Shown: positions 10,995 through 21,825 of the stretch, piece after piece
Numbering within the stretch: position 1 is the first letter of the stretch
How the letters are laid out: each line of letters begins with the position of its first letter
NCBI GenBank assembly: GCA_037176705.1
Contig: CM073894.1
Location: 31,145,501-31,209,500 of the forward strand
DNA: 64,000 nt
DNA from: Molossus alvarezi
Lineage: Eukaryota; Chordata; Mammalia; Chiroptera; Molossidae
Direction: 5' to 3'
Made by a program: the position numbers and the translations under genes
Notes under the pieces: model-generated
Databases searched by the model: none
Seen by the model: the letters and a program-made list of their open reading frames with translations, nothing else
Told to the model about the DNA's origin: nothing

Positions 10995-12813
10995 ATGGCG
11001 ACTACAAAGAAAAGAAAAGTTGGTGCTGAGTGTCGATCTTTCCAAGAGAAATGGATAAATAATGATTTTTTTGTTGAAGTCAAAGGCAAAATGTGTGCCT
11101 AGTTAGTGGTGATGTGTTAGCAGTAATAATAATAATAAAAAGCCAATCAGGAGTGTCATTAGAGGTCAAAACATGCTAAACTCAATGAATTGGCATGCCA
11201 AATGCGTCTGGATAAAATCAATGCTCTTCAGCAGAGTTTGGAATCACAACAAGCCACTTTCACTAGGCTTTGTTGTGACAGAGACAATGTTATTCAGATG
11301 AGTTATGTCGTGAACTACCTAATCACAAAGAAGCGGAGGCCTCATGTAGAGGGAGAGTTTGTGAAAGAGCGTATGGTGGCTGCTGCGGAGTTGTTAGCAC
11401 CAGACAAAGTTAAATTTCAAGTGTTTGTTTGTCTGCGAGAATCATCTCAGATTGGATTACTGACTTAGCACAAGATATTGAAAAAGCACTGAAGGATTCT
11501 GAAGGCGATTTCCAATTTTTCCCTCTGGCTTGTGACCGGACAATGGACCTAACAAATACTGTCCAACTGACCATTTTTATTTATGGGATAACTGCAGAGT
11601 TTGACACACGAGAGGAACTGCTGTCACTAGAAGCCATGCATGGCACGACAAGAGGTGAGGACTTGTTTGAGAGACTTGTTTTATCAATGAAAAAACTTGA
11701 GCTAACATTTGAAAAGTTAAGTGGCCTTACTAAGATGGAGCTCCAGCCATAGTTGGCTCACAAACAGGGTTAATTGTGTTTGTCAAGAAAGAAGTGAGTC
11801 CTCTCAGCCTTGTACCAAGAGATTTAATTGCATGCCACTGCATCGTACACCAAGAAAGTCTCTCTGCACAGCCGTTGATGTCAACAATAGTGTCATACAT
11901 AAATTTTGTCAAAAGCAGAGAGTTTAACAGCCATCAATTTAAGAAGTTACTGAGTGATCTTGACTCTGAATATGGTGATTTTGTTTATCACTGGGAAGTG
12001 TGGTAGTTGAGTGATGGTAACACGCTCATGAGGTTTTATGAACTTGAATGGTGGTAACATGCTCATGAGGTTTTATGAACTTCAGAATGAAGTCAAGCAG
12101 TTCATGGAGATGAAGGGAAAACCTGTCAGGGAACGCAATGATAGCAAGTGGCTGTGTGATTTAGCGTTCATGGTGGACATTATCAAGTACCTCTCATAGC
12201 TGAATGTCAAGCTGCGGGGCCCCAGCCAGCTTCTCAGCTCCCTGCTTTCAAATGTGAAATCATTTGAAGCTAAATTAAGGCTGTGAAAAGTGCAACTCAA
12301 ACGGAATAACGTGGTGTGTTTCGCCACTCTGGAAGGACACAAGCCTTCTAGGACACTTGAATAGTCTGGGGGATGTGCGAAACTAACTGAGGCATTTAAT
12401 GAAAGATTCAAGGATGTGAAAAATAAACAAGTGGAATTGAACATTTTTGCTACACCATTCAGTGTGGAACCAGCTGATGTGCCTGATAATCTACAACCAA
12501 AATCATTCAGCAGCAAAACGCTGAGGAGCTGAGAGCTAGGTACAACTACCTCTTGCCACTTGAGTTCTATAAACATTCCATAAGCAATGAGGAATTTCCC
12601 ACTTTGAGGAGACATGCATTGAAATATGCACCTGTGTTTGGAACAACTTACTGCTGCGAGCAGTTCTTTTCAAAACTTACCATCGCAGAGAGTCGACTGC
12701 GCTCCAGACTGACCAATGCAAACCTGGAAAAGCAGTTGAGAGCAGCAACATCATCAGTACCAGCTCACATCACCCACCTCACAACAGAGACGCAGTTCCA
12801 GCCAACAGGTTAG
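10995..12813 (+). pseudogene. hAT transposase pseudogene (BED finger, RNase-H-like core, hATC)
   Basis: The product would bind the element's ends and cut and paste it in the nucleus. The ATG at 10995 opens MATTKKRKVGAECRSFQEKW, the start of a BED zinc finger, and a stop cuts it after about 35 codons. The frame resumes at 11190 with LACQMRLDKINALQQSLESQ and includes VVNYLITKKRRPHVEGEFVK. A frameshift near 11.44 kb leads to RIISDWITDLAQDIEKAL and LLSLEAMHGTTRGEDLFERL, the diagnostic catalytic-core region shared with GTF2IRD2 and ZBED-type domesticated transposases. Next come LIACHCIVHQESLSAQPL and LSDLDSEYGDFVYHWEVW. The hATC dimerisation part, with GTTYCCEQFFSKLTIAESRL then RSRLTNANLEKQLRAATSS, is intact up to the stop at 12811-12813. 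At least four frame breaks and several stops make it non-functional. Orthology to a domesticated host gene is unlikely because the terminal repeats and target duplication are in place. Confidence 0.88.
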
Positions 12814-12925
12814 GGGTGAGTTAATTAAACATTTGACCAAATACAGCAGGCTAATTTTTAAGTAGATAATTTTGCATGGCCTGTGAATGATGTTACAAAT
12901 ATCCAAATGGCCTTTGGCAGACACA

Positions 12926-12944
12926 GGTTCCCCACCTGCCTGCG
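12926..12944 (-). repeat. hAT right terminal inverted repeat
   Basis: GGTTCCCCACCTGCCTGCG; its reverse complement contains GGTGGGGAACC, matching the left end apart from about four extra bases at the tip. Confidence 0.7.
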
Positions 12945-12952
12945 TACTATAG

Positions 12953-15087
12953 ACTGTGTCAGTGAAACATTTCAGCCCTGTTACCACCTGTTCACTGTGA
13001 ACTGCTACACTTAGCAGTGCTATTCCCACTTTCCTATTTGGTTTTATTTATAACAGAAAACGTGCACTTGGGTGACATGTGATTATGAGTCCTTAAAGAA
13101 AATACACGTAGATAGTAAACTGATTTGAAATATATTTGGTATTATCTGAATTTAAAAATTGTTCTCTTCATTAAAAATTACTTTTTGAATTTTTGAGTCT
13201 GTAAGAAATCCCAGAATACTTGATGTAGTGAAGAACTATAATTTAGCTTTTTGTTTTTCTTTACTACATACTGAAACATGTTACTAAAACATTACTTCAT
13301 TAGTGATTGCAAAAAAAAAGACCCTTTATGAAAAATGCTGTTTAACAGAGGTGCTAATACATTTGAAATGATATCATATAGTCAAAATTTATTGTATCAT
13401 TTCTCTACTAAGAGATTTAAAACTGATTTGATTTTGTTGAATTGAAGTGCACTAATGGCTTAGTGTTACTGTAGATATATATTTATTTCACTAGATGTTT
13501 TTTCCATGTTTCTGAACCCCCTCCTTCCTTTAAAAGTCTATTTAATTTTATATGTGCAAAATATGTTTTTCCTTTTTCAGTTTAACTGTTATTCAGTTTT
13601 TATCCTTTCGAAAATAATTCCTTAGTGAATCCATCTTTGTTTTTAAGTAGTTTAATTGAATCACAAAGTCCTTGAAACATCTTACATAAATCATAGGTGA
13701 TGTTTCTCCAGTTTTAACCTTCTTACTTAATCAGTTTAACCTCTTTTCAGGAATGAAACTCAGTTTGAGATCTTATATATACTGTAATTGCTTTAAAAAA
13801 TTTATGATTATCTGAAATTCTCCAGCTTATTCATTTCTCTTTGCTAAAAATGGTGTAAAGTCTGCATTATTACTTACATAAACATGTGTTACTCTGTACA
13901 TTACTGGTATTTTGAAATAGGCAAATAATATAAAACTTGATTCTTCAAGTACTTTATACTTTAAGAAGTTCATTTAAGGTGACTTTGTCATTTATAATGT
14001 AGTGTTACTTTCAAATAAATAACTCAAATTTCCTGATGAATTACTGTAATTTTTTCTAATATGGAGTAACTAATTTCTCACATAAAGGGTGAAAAGGCAG
14101 TTCTTCTGAGCATACATCTTCTGTTTTAATACAGTTGTATGATTTAAACATTTCCCAATATTGTCATTAATTAGCCCTTTTACAAGCTGCATGAAACTCT
14201 CCAGGTATATATTTTGATCAATGTGACTATATATTTACCACATTACGAATTATTTAAAAGATAACTTCATTATCATCTGACTTGAATTTTAGTACCTCTT
14301 TACCATCACCTCAGTTAAAATAGAAAATCAAAAATGTACTTGTCTACAAGAAAAATGAACTAAGAAAATTTAGTAATAGGTGCTTCAAAACCTTCTTTAC
14401 TTTGGGTACACATATTTGTTTATTAATTGTGTGGTGCTTGAAAATAAAACTTTCAAAAATCCAACAACCTAGAAATAGCAAAACACAAAGAAAACACACA
14501 CACACACACACAAACACACCATCAAAATTCAGACACTGGTCATTAAATTTATTTCCGCAGTGATACCCTGAATTAATGGTGCAGCATTCACACAGTTGAG
14601 TTCCCATTTCTTTCTCGTCTCCGGTTTCTCATGTGACATTTTATGTGACTTTCTTCTTTAACTATTTTTATAAACTCATCCTTGCCAGTCTTATCTACTT
14701 CAGTTACTCTATATTTATTATTCAATTTAAAAACCACTATGAGAAAAACATAGACACCCTAGACAGATTCCAAATTCTCAGTGAAAGTTCCCGTCTGTTG
14801 ACTGAAGTCGAAGTTGTTAATGATGTAAGGACATTTGCAGAAAATTACTAGGTTCAATTACTTTAATGAGAACTAACACCTATAAAATGTTAGTTTAAGA
14901 ATTGGCTACACAGCAGTTACTTATTAGTCAAACTCACCTGCTTAGAAAACAAAAACAAAAACATAATTTGCCTTTTGGTTTCTATGTGTTTTCCCATATA
15001 AACCTTCAGATATGGAAACATACTTATTTTAGACTATTCCTTTTTTATCCCTATAATGCCATAACATAACTATTTAAATGAATTAAA
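12953..15087. other. AT-rich non-coding stretch with a short (CA)n tract
   Basis: No gene is recognised. A (CA)n microsatellite sits at 14492-14513. Short open frames at 14344-14607 (minus) and 14633-14851 (plus) translate to low-complexity peptides and are not called. Confidence 0.5.
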
Positions 15088-15162
15088 TTGACTGTGGGCA
15101 AGGCTTCTGTCTTGATTACGGTTATCAGGTGCTAAATAAATATTAGTAAATTAATTAATGGA
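15088..15162 (+). repeat. L2 3'-end fragment
   Basis: GGGCAAGGCTTCTGTCTTGA, then GGTGCTAAATAAATATTAGT and a TTAATTAATG tail follow the order of the L2 3' terminus (GGTGCTCAATAAATATTTGT). Short and old. Confidence 0.5.
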
Positions 15163-15361
15163 TCATACAAAAATAATCAATTGACTCAATCAATTTCCTT
15201 AACATATAAAACCAAATTAACTGGACAATTCTGTTAAAAAGGACTACTATATTAACTGCTGTGAAGTTGGTATAAATCAGTGATGGGCAATGGGCTGGCT
15301 CTTGGCCCCCTACCTCTACCTTGAAGCCAAATCTGTGATCAAGTTTCAAATAGGACTTAAA

Positions 15362-17468
15362 TAATTTTTTTAAATTGAATTTATTGGGGTGACATTGGTT
15401 AATAAAATTGTATAGAGTTCAGGTCTCCAATTCTATGATACATCATCTGTATATTCTACTGTGTGTTAATCATCCAAATTAAGGTCTCCTTCTGTCACCA
15501 TTTATCTCCCCTTTATCCTTTTCTACCCCCCACCCCCATTTTCCACTAGTAATCACCATACTGTTATTTGTGTCTATGAGTTTTCTTTTGTTTTGCTTAG
15601 TTCCTTGACTTTTTTTTTCACCCAGCCCACCAACCTCCCCTCCCCTATAATAGTTGCCAGTCTGTTCTTTATATCTGTGAGTCAGTTTTTACTTTGTTTA
15701 TCTGCTTATTTTGTTTATTAGATTCCACATAAGAGTGAAATCATATGGTATTTGTCTTTTCCTGACTGGCTTTTTTTCACTTAGCATAATACTCTCCAGT
15801 CCATACATGCTTTGGCAAAAGATAAGATATCATTCATTTTTACAGGTGAATATCATTTCATTGTGTAAATGTACCATACTTTTTTTATCTACTCATCTAC
15901 TGATGGACACTTGAGCTGTTTCCAAATCTTGGCTATTGTAAAAAATGTCACATATATTTTTTATCATTATCTGAAGATATGTTTATTGATTTGAGAGAGA
16001 GAGAGAAATGGAGAAAGAGAAACATCAATCAGTTTCCTCCCACTGAGCCCCAATTAGAGATCCAACATGAAACCTTTGATGTATGGCAAGACGTTCCAAC
16101 CAACTGAGCCACCTGGTCAAGGGGGTGTGGTGCACATATTCTTTCAAATTAGTGTTTCAGGTTTCTAAGGATATATTCCCAGAAATGGAATTGCTGGGTC
16201 ATAAGGCAGTTCTATTTTAGGTTTTTGAGGAAACTCCATACTGTTCTCCACAGTGACTGTACCAATCTGCACTCTCACCAACAGTGTACAAGGGTTCTCT
16301 TTTCTCTTTTCTCCTTGCCAACACCTGTTTGTTGATTTATTGATGATAGCCATTCTGACAGATGTGAAGTGATATCTCATAGTGGTTCTAATTTGCATTT
16401 CTTTGATAATAAGTGACGTTGAACATCTTTTCATACATGTATTGGCCATCTGTATGTCCTCTTTGGAGAAGTGTCTATTCAGTTCCTTTGCACATTTTTT
16501 TAATTTGATTATTTTGGATGATGAGTTGTATACATTCTTTATAAATTTTTGATATTAACCCCTTATCAGTTGTGTCATTGGAACATGTCTTTCATTCAGT
16601 GGGTTTTCTTTTAATTTTGTTGATGGTTTGCTTTGCTGTGCAAAAACTTTTTAGTTTGATGTAGTCCCATTTGTTCATTTATTCTTTAGTTTCCGTTGAT
16701 CAAAGAGATATATCAGACAATATATTGCTATGAAAAATCTTTGAGATCTTACTATCTATGCTTTCTTCTAGGATTTTTATAGTTTTGAGTCTTACAAATT
16801 AAGTTTTTAATTCATTTTGAGTTTATTCTTGTGCATGGTATAAGTTGATGGTCTAATTTAATTTTTTTAGCACATAATTGTCCAATTTTCTTAACACTAT
16901 TTATTGACTAAACTATCTTTACTCCATTGTATGTTTTTTTACCTTCTTTGTCAAATATAAATTGACCATAACAGTGTGGGTTTATTTCTTGGCTCTCTGT
17001 TCTGTTCCATTGATTTATATGTCTGTTTTTATGCCAGTACCATGCTGTTTTGATTACTATGGTCTTGTAGTATAGTTTGTTACCAGGTAGCATGAGTCCT
17101 CCAACTTTGCTTTTTTTCTCAAGATTGCTATAGTTATTTGGGATCTTTTGTGATTTCATATAAATATTTAGAATTTTTTTTCTAGTTTTGTGAAATACAC
17201 CATTGGTATCTTGGTGGGAATTGCATTGAATCTACTGCTTTGGATAGTATGAATATTTTGATGGTGTTAATTCTTCTTATCCTTGAACATGGTACATGCA
17301 TATACTTATGTCTTTGTCAGTTTCTTTCTTCAGTATCTTATAATTTTCTGAGTACAGGTCTTTTACCTCCTTGGTTTAATTTATTCCTAGGTTTGTGTTA
17401 TTGTTGTGTTTTTGTTTTGGGGGCAATTATAAATGGGATTATTTCTTTAGTTTCCTTTTCTGATAGTT
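15362..17468 (-). mobile_element. L1 LINE 3' part, minus strand, split by a VES
   Basis: The 3' UTR starts at the left with AAATTGAATTTATTGGGGTG, a form shared with the L1 end at 22.05 kb. Moving right, the minus strand encodes the ORF2p C-terminus, including [18 protein letters not shown] and [20 protein letters not shown] (16165-16449), and further upstream [19 protein letters not shown] (16908-17159). The element is truncated near 17468 within ORF2. Multiple breaks show it is inactive. The VES at 15955-16123 interrupts the AAACATAGGGGTGCACATAT-like motif. Confidence 0.87.
15955..16123 (-). mobile_element. VES SINE inside L1
   Basis: In reverse, the tail (ATTATCTGAAGATATG), a GA-rich segment (15991-16020), a diverged body, and the head complement CAACTGAGCCACCTGGTCAA are all in order. 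Confidence 0.8.
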
Positions 17469-17496
17469 AAACATGGTTTTATAAAATACAACTTCA

Positions 17497-17680
17497 ATCC
17501 CAGCCAGGTGGCTCACTACTTTGGAGTGTCATCCTGTACACCAAAAAAGTTGCATGCTTAATTCTGGATCAGGCATATACCTAGGTCACTGGTTCAATCT
17601 CTGGTCCAAGGTGCATATAGGAGGCAACTGATCAGTGTTTCTTTCTAAAACTCAATAAATGTATCTTCAGATGAGGATTA
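17497..17680 (+). mobile_element. VES SINE, diverged
   Basis: The head CCCAGCCAGGTGGCTCACTA is followed by the box-B-like region, GGAGGCAACTGATCAGTGTT, and the tail CAGATGAGGATTA. It has lost the usual CT-rich tract. Confidence 0.75.
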
Positions 17681-18354
17681 ACATGAATAATAATTAAATT
17701 AAAAAAACAACTTAAATAAATGACACTTGAAATAGGAATTTGAGTTAGTAAAAGAAGAGGAATTAAATGAAAAACCAAGATACATAAACAAACAAAATAT
17801 TTTCCACACAAACCAACATTAATTAGAAGAGAAGTCCTTTAAATATGTCTAAACTGTGTAAATTGGTTGTAATAGAGCAAGAAGTTAGTGTAGGTAACTG
17901 GGAATCATCCAGGGACACTACCCTATGGAAAGAATAATTCAAAAAAAAGAAAAGAGAGAGCCTCTGGGGTTCGTCCATCTAGCCCACAACACTGCAGCAT
18001 CTTGCTGTTTTGGAAAACTGGGAGGACAGCACTGCCCTGGCCGGTACAATCTGGCTTTTCTTTTTCAAATAGTTCTACTCCCACAGCCATACGGAAAGGG
18101 AGGCTTATACTATAGAAAGTCTACTTTGGTCATTTCTGTACTCTTAAGGTCAAACACGTTTGTCACAGAGTAAACATTCAGCAAGTGGGTCGTGAATGGA
18201 AATGAACAAATTCTAGCCACAGATTTGATCCTAATAGATAAGTGTTCCTTGTAAAGTTACTTGAGCCATCTCAATATTCTGAAATATTTGATTCTAAAAT
18301 GTATACAGGAATGCAAAGGTCTTAGTAAAACAAAAACAATACTAAAAGTACAGG
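17681..18354. other. Non-coding stretch, nothing recognised
   Basis: Unique-looking sequence with one 82-codon plus-strand frame (17925-18173) that lacks a recognisable motif. Confidence 0.45.
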
Positions 18355-18410
18355 TATCCAAAATATATGAAGAACTCATACAACTCAACACCAGCTAATC
18401 CAATTTAAAA

Positions 18411-18581
18411 ACCTCAGAGGGAAGGGGGATGGGAAGAAAGCAACCAAAGAACTTATATGCATAACCAATGGACACAGACAACAGTGTGGTGAAGGTGGGG
18501 ACGTGTGTGGGGATTTGGGGAGAACGATGTCCATGGGGGAAAACAGGAGGAACATCTGTAATACTTTCAACAATAAAGATA
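18411..18581 (+). mobile_element. Short 5'-truncated L1 3' end inserted in older L1
   Basis: It begins in the 3' UTR (ACCTCAGAGGGAAGGG) and contains ACCAATGGACACAGACAACA and TTTCAACAATAAAGATAA, the same 3' end that is seen reversed at 38255-38477. The sequence AATTTAAAA on both sides (18402-18410, 18582-18590) is a probable target-site duplication. Confidence 0.75.
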
Positions 18582-18634
18582 AATTTAAAAAATTAAAACT
18601 GTAAAATAAATAAATAAAATAAAAATGGGCAGAG

Positions 18635-18871
18635 GGCCCTTACCAGGTGGCTTGGGAGGTTGGAGTGTTGTCCCATACATCAAAAATGTTGTGGGTTCGC
18701 TCTGGCCAGTTTGGCTCAGCGGTTAGAGTGTTGGTCTGCGGTCCAGAGAGACCCAGTTTCAGTTTCCGCTAAGGGCGCATGCCTCGGTTGCAGTTTGTCC
18801 CCGGCCCTGGTTGGATTGTGCAGGTGGGGTCGTGTGGGTGGCAACCACTTGATGTGTCCCTTTCATGTCGA

Positions 18872-18925
<54 letters not shown>

Positions 18926-19197
18926 TCTCCTTCCCTCCCACTCTATCTAAACAAAATATGGAAAAATATCCTCAGGTGAGAATTAGGAAAAAAAAAAAAA
19001 AACATGTTGTGGGTTCAATTCCTATTCAGAACATATACCTAGGTTGCAGGTTTAATTCATGGTTGGGATGCAAACAGGAGGCAGCCAATGGATGCTTCTC
19101 TCTCACATCAACATTTCTCTTTCACATTGATGTCTCTTTCTCTTTTTCTGTCTCTCTCTCTCTCTAAAATGAATAAACACATCCTCTGGTGAGGATT
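18635..19197 (+). mobile_element. VES SINE (outer copy), interrupted by a second VES
   Basis: The left part, 18635-18698, reads GGCCCTTACCAGGTGGCTTG to GTTGTGGGTTC. It resumes at 19017 with AATTCCTATTCAGAACATAT, then GGAGGCAGCCAATGGATGCT, a CT-rich tail and GGTGAGGATTAAA. The interrupting SINE is 18699-19003. Confidence 0.85.
18699..19003 (+). mobile_element. Young VES SINE nested in an older VES
   Basis: It starts GCTCTGGCCAGTTTGGCTCA, carries a long perfect CT tract (18879-18920), the tail ATATCCTCAGGTGAGAATTA and a poly(A) of about 16. The 13-bp direct repeat ATGTTGTGGGTTC occurs at 18686-18698 and 19004-19016, so both boundaries are exact. The short open frames here are microsatellite translations (SLSLSL) and not genes. 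Confidence 0.93.
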
Positions 19198-19651
19198 AAA
19201 AAGAATGGGCCAAAAACCTGAACAGACACTTTTCCTGAGAAGATACACGTATATGAAAGATGCTCAACTTTACTCGCTGTTCGGGAAAAGCAAATCAAAC
19301 CTATAATGAGATGCCACCTCACATCTGTTAGAATGGCTATTATCAACAAGACATGTAACAATAAGTATTGAAGAATTTGTGGAGGAAAAGGAACCCTCAT
19401 TCACTGCTGATGGGAAGGTAAACTAGTACAACCACTGTGGAAAACAGTATGAAGCTTCTTCAAAAAATTAAGAATAGTTACCGTATGTCCCAGCAAACTG
19501 TCTTCTGACTCTCTTTCTGAAAATTCTAAAAACATTTATTCACATAAACATATGTACCACTATATTTTTTGCAGCATTATTCACAGTGGAAAAGATATGG
19601 AAACAACTGCAGTGTCCTTCGATAGATGACTGGATAACGAATATGTGGTAC

Positions 19652-19805
19652 AGCATCATCCAGATATGCCAAGGTTTCTGGTTCCATTCTCAGTCAGGGC
19701 ACATGCAATAATCAACCAATGAATGGATAAAGATGAGGAACAACAAATTGATGTTTTGTTCTCTCTCTTTCTATCTCCCTCTTTCTTTCTAAAATAAATT
19801 TAAAA
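19652..19805 (+). mobile_element. 5'-truncated VES SINE inside L1
   Basis: AGCATCATCCAGATATGCCA corresponds to the second half of the VES tRNA-like head, then comes TCAGTCAGGGCACATGCAAT and a CT-rich tail. AATATGTGGTAC (19639-19650) and AATATGTAGTAC (19806-19817) form a 12-bp target-site duplication with one mismatch. Confidence 0.85.
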
Positions 19806-20235
19806 AATATGTAGTACATATATACAATGGAATACTACTCAGCCATAAGAAAAGAGGAAGTACAGCCATTTGCGACAACCTAGATGGACCTTGAGAATAT
19901 CATGCTAAGTGAAATAATTCAGACAGAAAAAGTCAAGAACCGTATGATTTCACTCATATGTGGCATATGAAACTAAAAGCAACAAGTGAATAAGTAAGAA
20001 AAACAAACAAACAGAAGCTCACATATATAGACAACGGTGTGGTATTTACCAGAGGGAAAAGGAATAGGGGGCAGGCAGTAAGGGTAAAGGGGTCAAATAT
20101 ATGGTGACAGAATAGGATTTGACTGTGGGTAGTGGGCACACAATGCAATATATGAATCATGTATCATAGAAATGTACACTCGAAACCGATATAATCTTAT
20201 TAATCAATATTACCTAATACATTTAAAATAAAAAG

Positions 20236-20665
20236 AACAACAAAGTTGTAGGACTAACACTAACTAGTTTCAAGACTTATTTTTGAGCTACAATATTCAA
20301 GAGAGTGTAGATTTGCCATAATAGTAATATAGATCAATAACACAAAATAGAGTGTCTACCAATGTATCCACATAATTACAGGCAGTTGATTTTTGACAAA
20401 TTTGCAACAAAGTGCAGTGGAGAAACTATAACATTTTCAACAAATAATGATGGAAAAAAAAATGGACTTTCATATTCTCTTTAACAAATTCTCCAATCCT
20501 TAATTTACACCATAAACAAAATGAACTCAAAATACCCTTCAGTAAGAAAATGTAGGAGAAAACTTTTATTCCCTTGGACTAGTAAAATTTTCTTAAATTC
20601 AATGGCAAAAGCATAATCCATAGAAGAACAAACTGGTGCAATGGATTTGTTAAAACTTAAAACCC
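20236..20665 (+). mobile_element. L1 ORF2 central fragment
   Basis: GACTAACACTAACTAGTTTC, GATTTTTGACAAATTTGCAA and TTTTCAACAAATAATGATGG mark the stretch of ORF2 just upstream of the C-terminal domain, on the plus strand. In L1 order it belongs before the piece at 18355, yet it lies after that element's 3' end. It is therefore a separate, older L1 fragment or a rearranged one. Confidence 0.72.
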
Positions 20666-20940
20666 CACAGGTTTAACCTTAAGGTGATTAAAAAGTATTA
20701 ATGATTTTCTCACCAACATTCTCCTATTGAACAAAGTGGATGATTTCATTATTTTTAAAAGACTTTTTATTCCAGTCTTCCTAAGAGTTATTCTGTAATT
20801 ATTGTAAATGGTGTTTTCAAATATAATTTTCTAATTGTCTGTTGCTAGAATATAGATATATAGTTCATAATTGCCATCATATACAGCAAACTTGCAAATT
20901 TTACTTACTCTATTAGTTTGAAGTAGTAATATCCTTTTTT
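20666..20940. other. Non-coding stretch, nothing recognised
   Basis: AT-rich sequence between the L1 fragment and the VES pair. Confidence 0.45.
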
Positions 20941-21389
20941 ATTTTATTTTTTAATATCTTTTTATTGATTTAAAAACATTTTTTTCTTTTTTCATTTTAG
21001 AGAGAGAGCAAGTGAGAGGCATAAAGAGATAAAAACACTGATGAGAAAGAACATCAATTGGCCGCCTCCTGTGTGCCCTTCACTGGGAATCTGGCCCACA
21101 ACCTGGGCATGTGCCCTAAATGGGAATTGAACTGGTGACCTCTTGGTGCATGGGTCGACACTCAACCAGTGAGCCATGCCAGCCAGGCTATTGATTTTTT
21201 TTAGAGAGAGAGGAAGGGAGAGAGAGAATGAAACATCAATGTGAGAGAGAAACATTAATCTGCTGGCTCCTGAAGGCCCCCAATGGGGATCAAGCCCAAA
21301 ACCTCAGGCGTGTGCCCTGACCAGGAATTGAACCAGGACCTCTCAGTCCATGGGACAATGCTCATTCCATTGAGCCACACTGCCCAGCC
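20941..21389 (-). mobile_element. VES SINE (outer), holding a second VES
   Basis: The reverse A-tail (20941-20971) and the rest (21190-21389: GA-rich tract, AATGGGGATCAAGCCCAAAA, GTGTGCCCTGACCAGGAATT, CATTGAGCCACACTGCCCAG) form one copy. ATATCC with a T-rich neighbour occurs on both outer flanks, a probable target-site duplication. Confidence 0.85.
20972..21189 (-). mobile_element. VES SINE (inner copy)
   Basis: A reverse VES with TGGCCGCCTCCTGTGTGCCC and CAACCAGTGAGCCATGCCAG. The 8-bp repeat ATTGATTT on both sides (20964-20971, 21190-21197) marks its insertion into the tail of the outer VES. Confidence 0.85.
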
Positions 21390-21825
21390 TATATCCTGTT
21401 TTTCATATCTAGTTTTGGTAATATGAGATCTTTACGTTTTGTAGTTTATTTTCAAAGAACCAAATTTAACTTTACCAACATGTTATTTTTTGCTTAATTT
21501 CTGTTTTATTTCAGATCTTATCTTCATTATTTCCATATATATAATTATGTATACATAATTACTTCAGTTGAATAGTTAGCGAATTGATATTTTGCATTGT
21601 TTTTTTCTAATATAGCAATTCAAGGCTATCATTTTCCCCATAAGCATGGCTTTAGGTAAAACTCAGTTTAGGTGTCTTATTTATTTTAAGACATTTTCTT
21701 ATTTATTGCCATTGTGATTTTAGGTCAAGTTTGTTAATTGTGTTTTTTGTGTGTGTGACTTTTTGTCTGTTTGTTCTGTCATTTACCAACAGTTTACCAA
21801 TATTTCTCACTGTGGTTCTAGACTT
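21390..21825. other. AT-rich non-coding stretch, nothing recognised
   Basis: No repeat family or gene is recognised. Confidence 0.45.

Larger units (their letters stand above)
10276..12952 (+). mobile_element. Complete but inactive hAT DNA transposon (Charlie/GTF2IRD2-type)
   Basis: The element body is 10284-12944 (2661 bp). The 5' end begins TAGGGGTGGGGAAC; the 3' end, reverse-complemented, carries CAGGTGGGGAAC just inside, so short inverted repeats survive. The flanks CTCTATAG (10276-10283) and TACTATAG (12945-12952) match at six of eight positions, as expected for the 8-bp duplication typical of hAT insertion. Between the ends lies one decayed transposase gene in plus orientation. Such autonomous hAT elements are ancient in most mammals, while some bat lineages gained further hATs later; the number of stops here points to an old insertion. 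Confidence 0.85.
18355..20235 (+). mobile_element. L1 LINE 3' part carrying nested insertions
   Basis: Host L1 pieces are 18355-18410, about 18591-18634, 19198-19651 and 19806-20235, which join in L1 order. The first piece reads TATCCAAAATATATGAAGAA, then the AAAAATGGGC(A/C) motif, AACCTGAACAGACACTTTTC, the ORF2 end (GAATGGCTATTATCAACAAG on to GGAATACTACTCAGCCATAA) and the 3' UTR, ending in TTTAAAATAAAAAG. Interruptions are a short L1 3' end (18411-18581), a VES containing another VES (18635-19197) and a third VES (19652-19805). Confidence 0.85.

Noticed and set aside
12082..12615. 177-codon minus-strand open frame
   Set aside because: It is antisense to the hAT transposase, whose plus-strand reading has recognisable motifs across the same interval.
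18759..19167. Overlapping frames with SLSLSL or RERERE repeats
   Set aside because: Translations of the CT microsatellite in VES tails.
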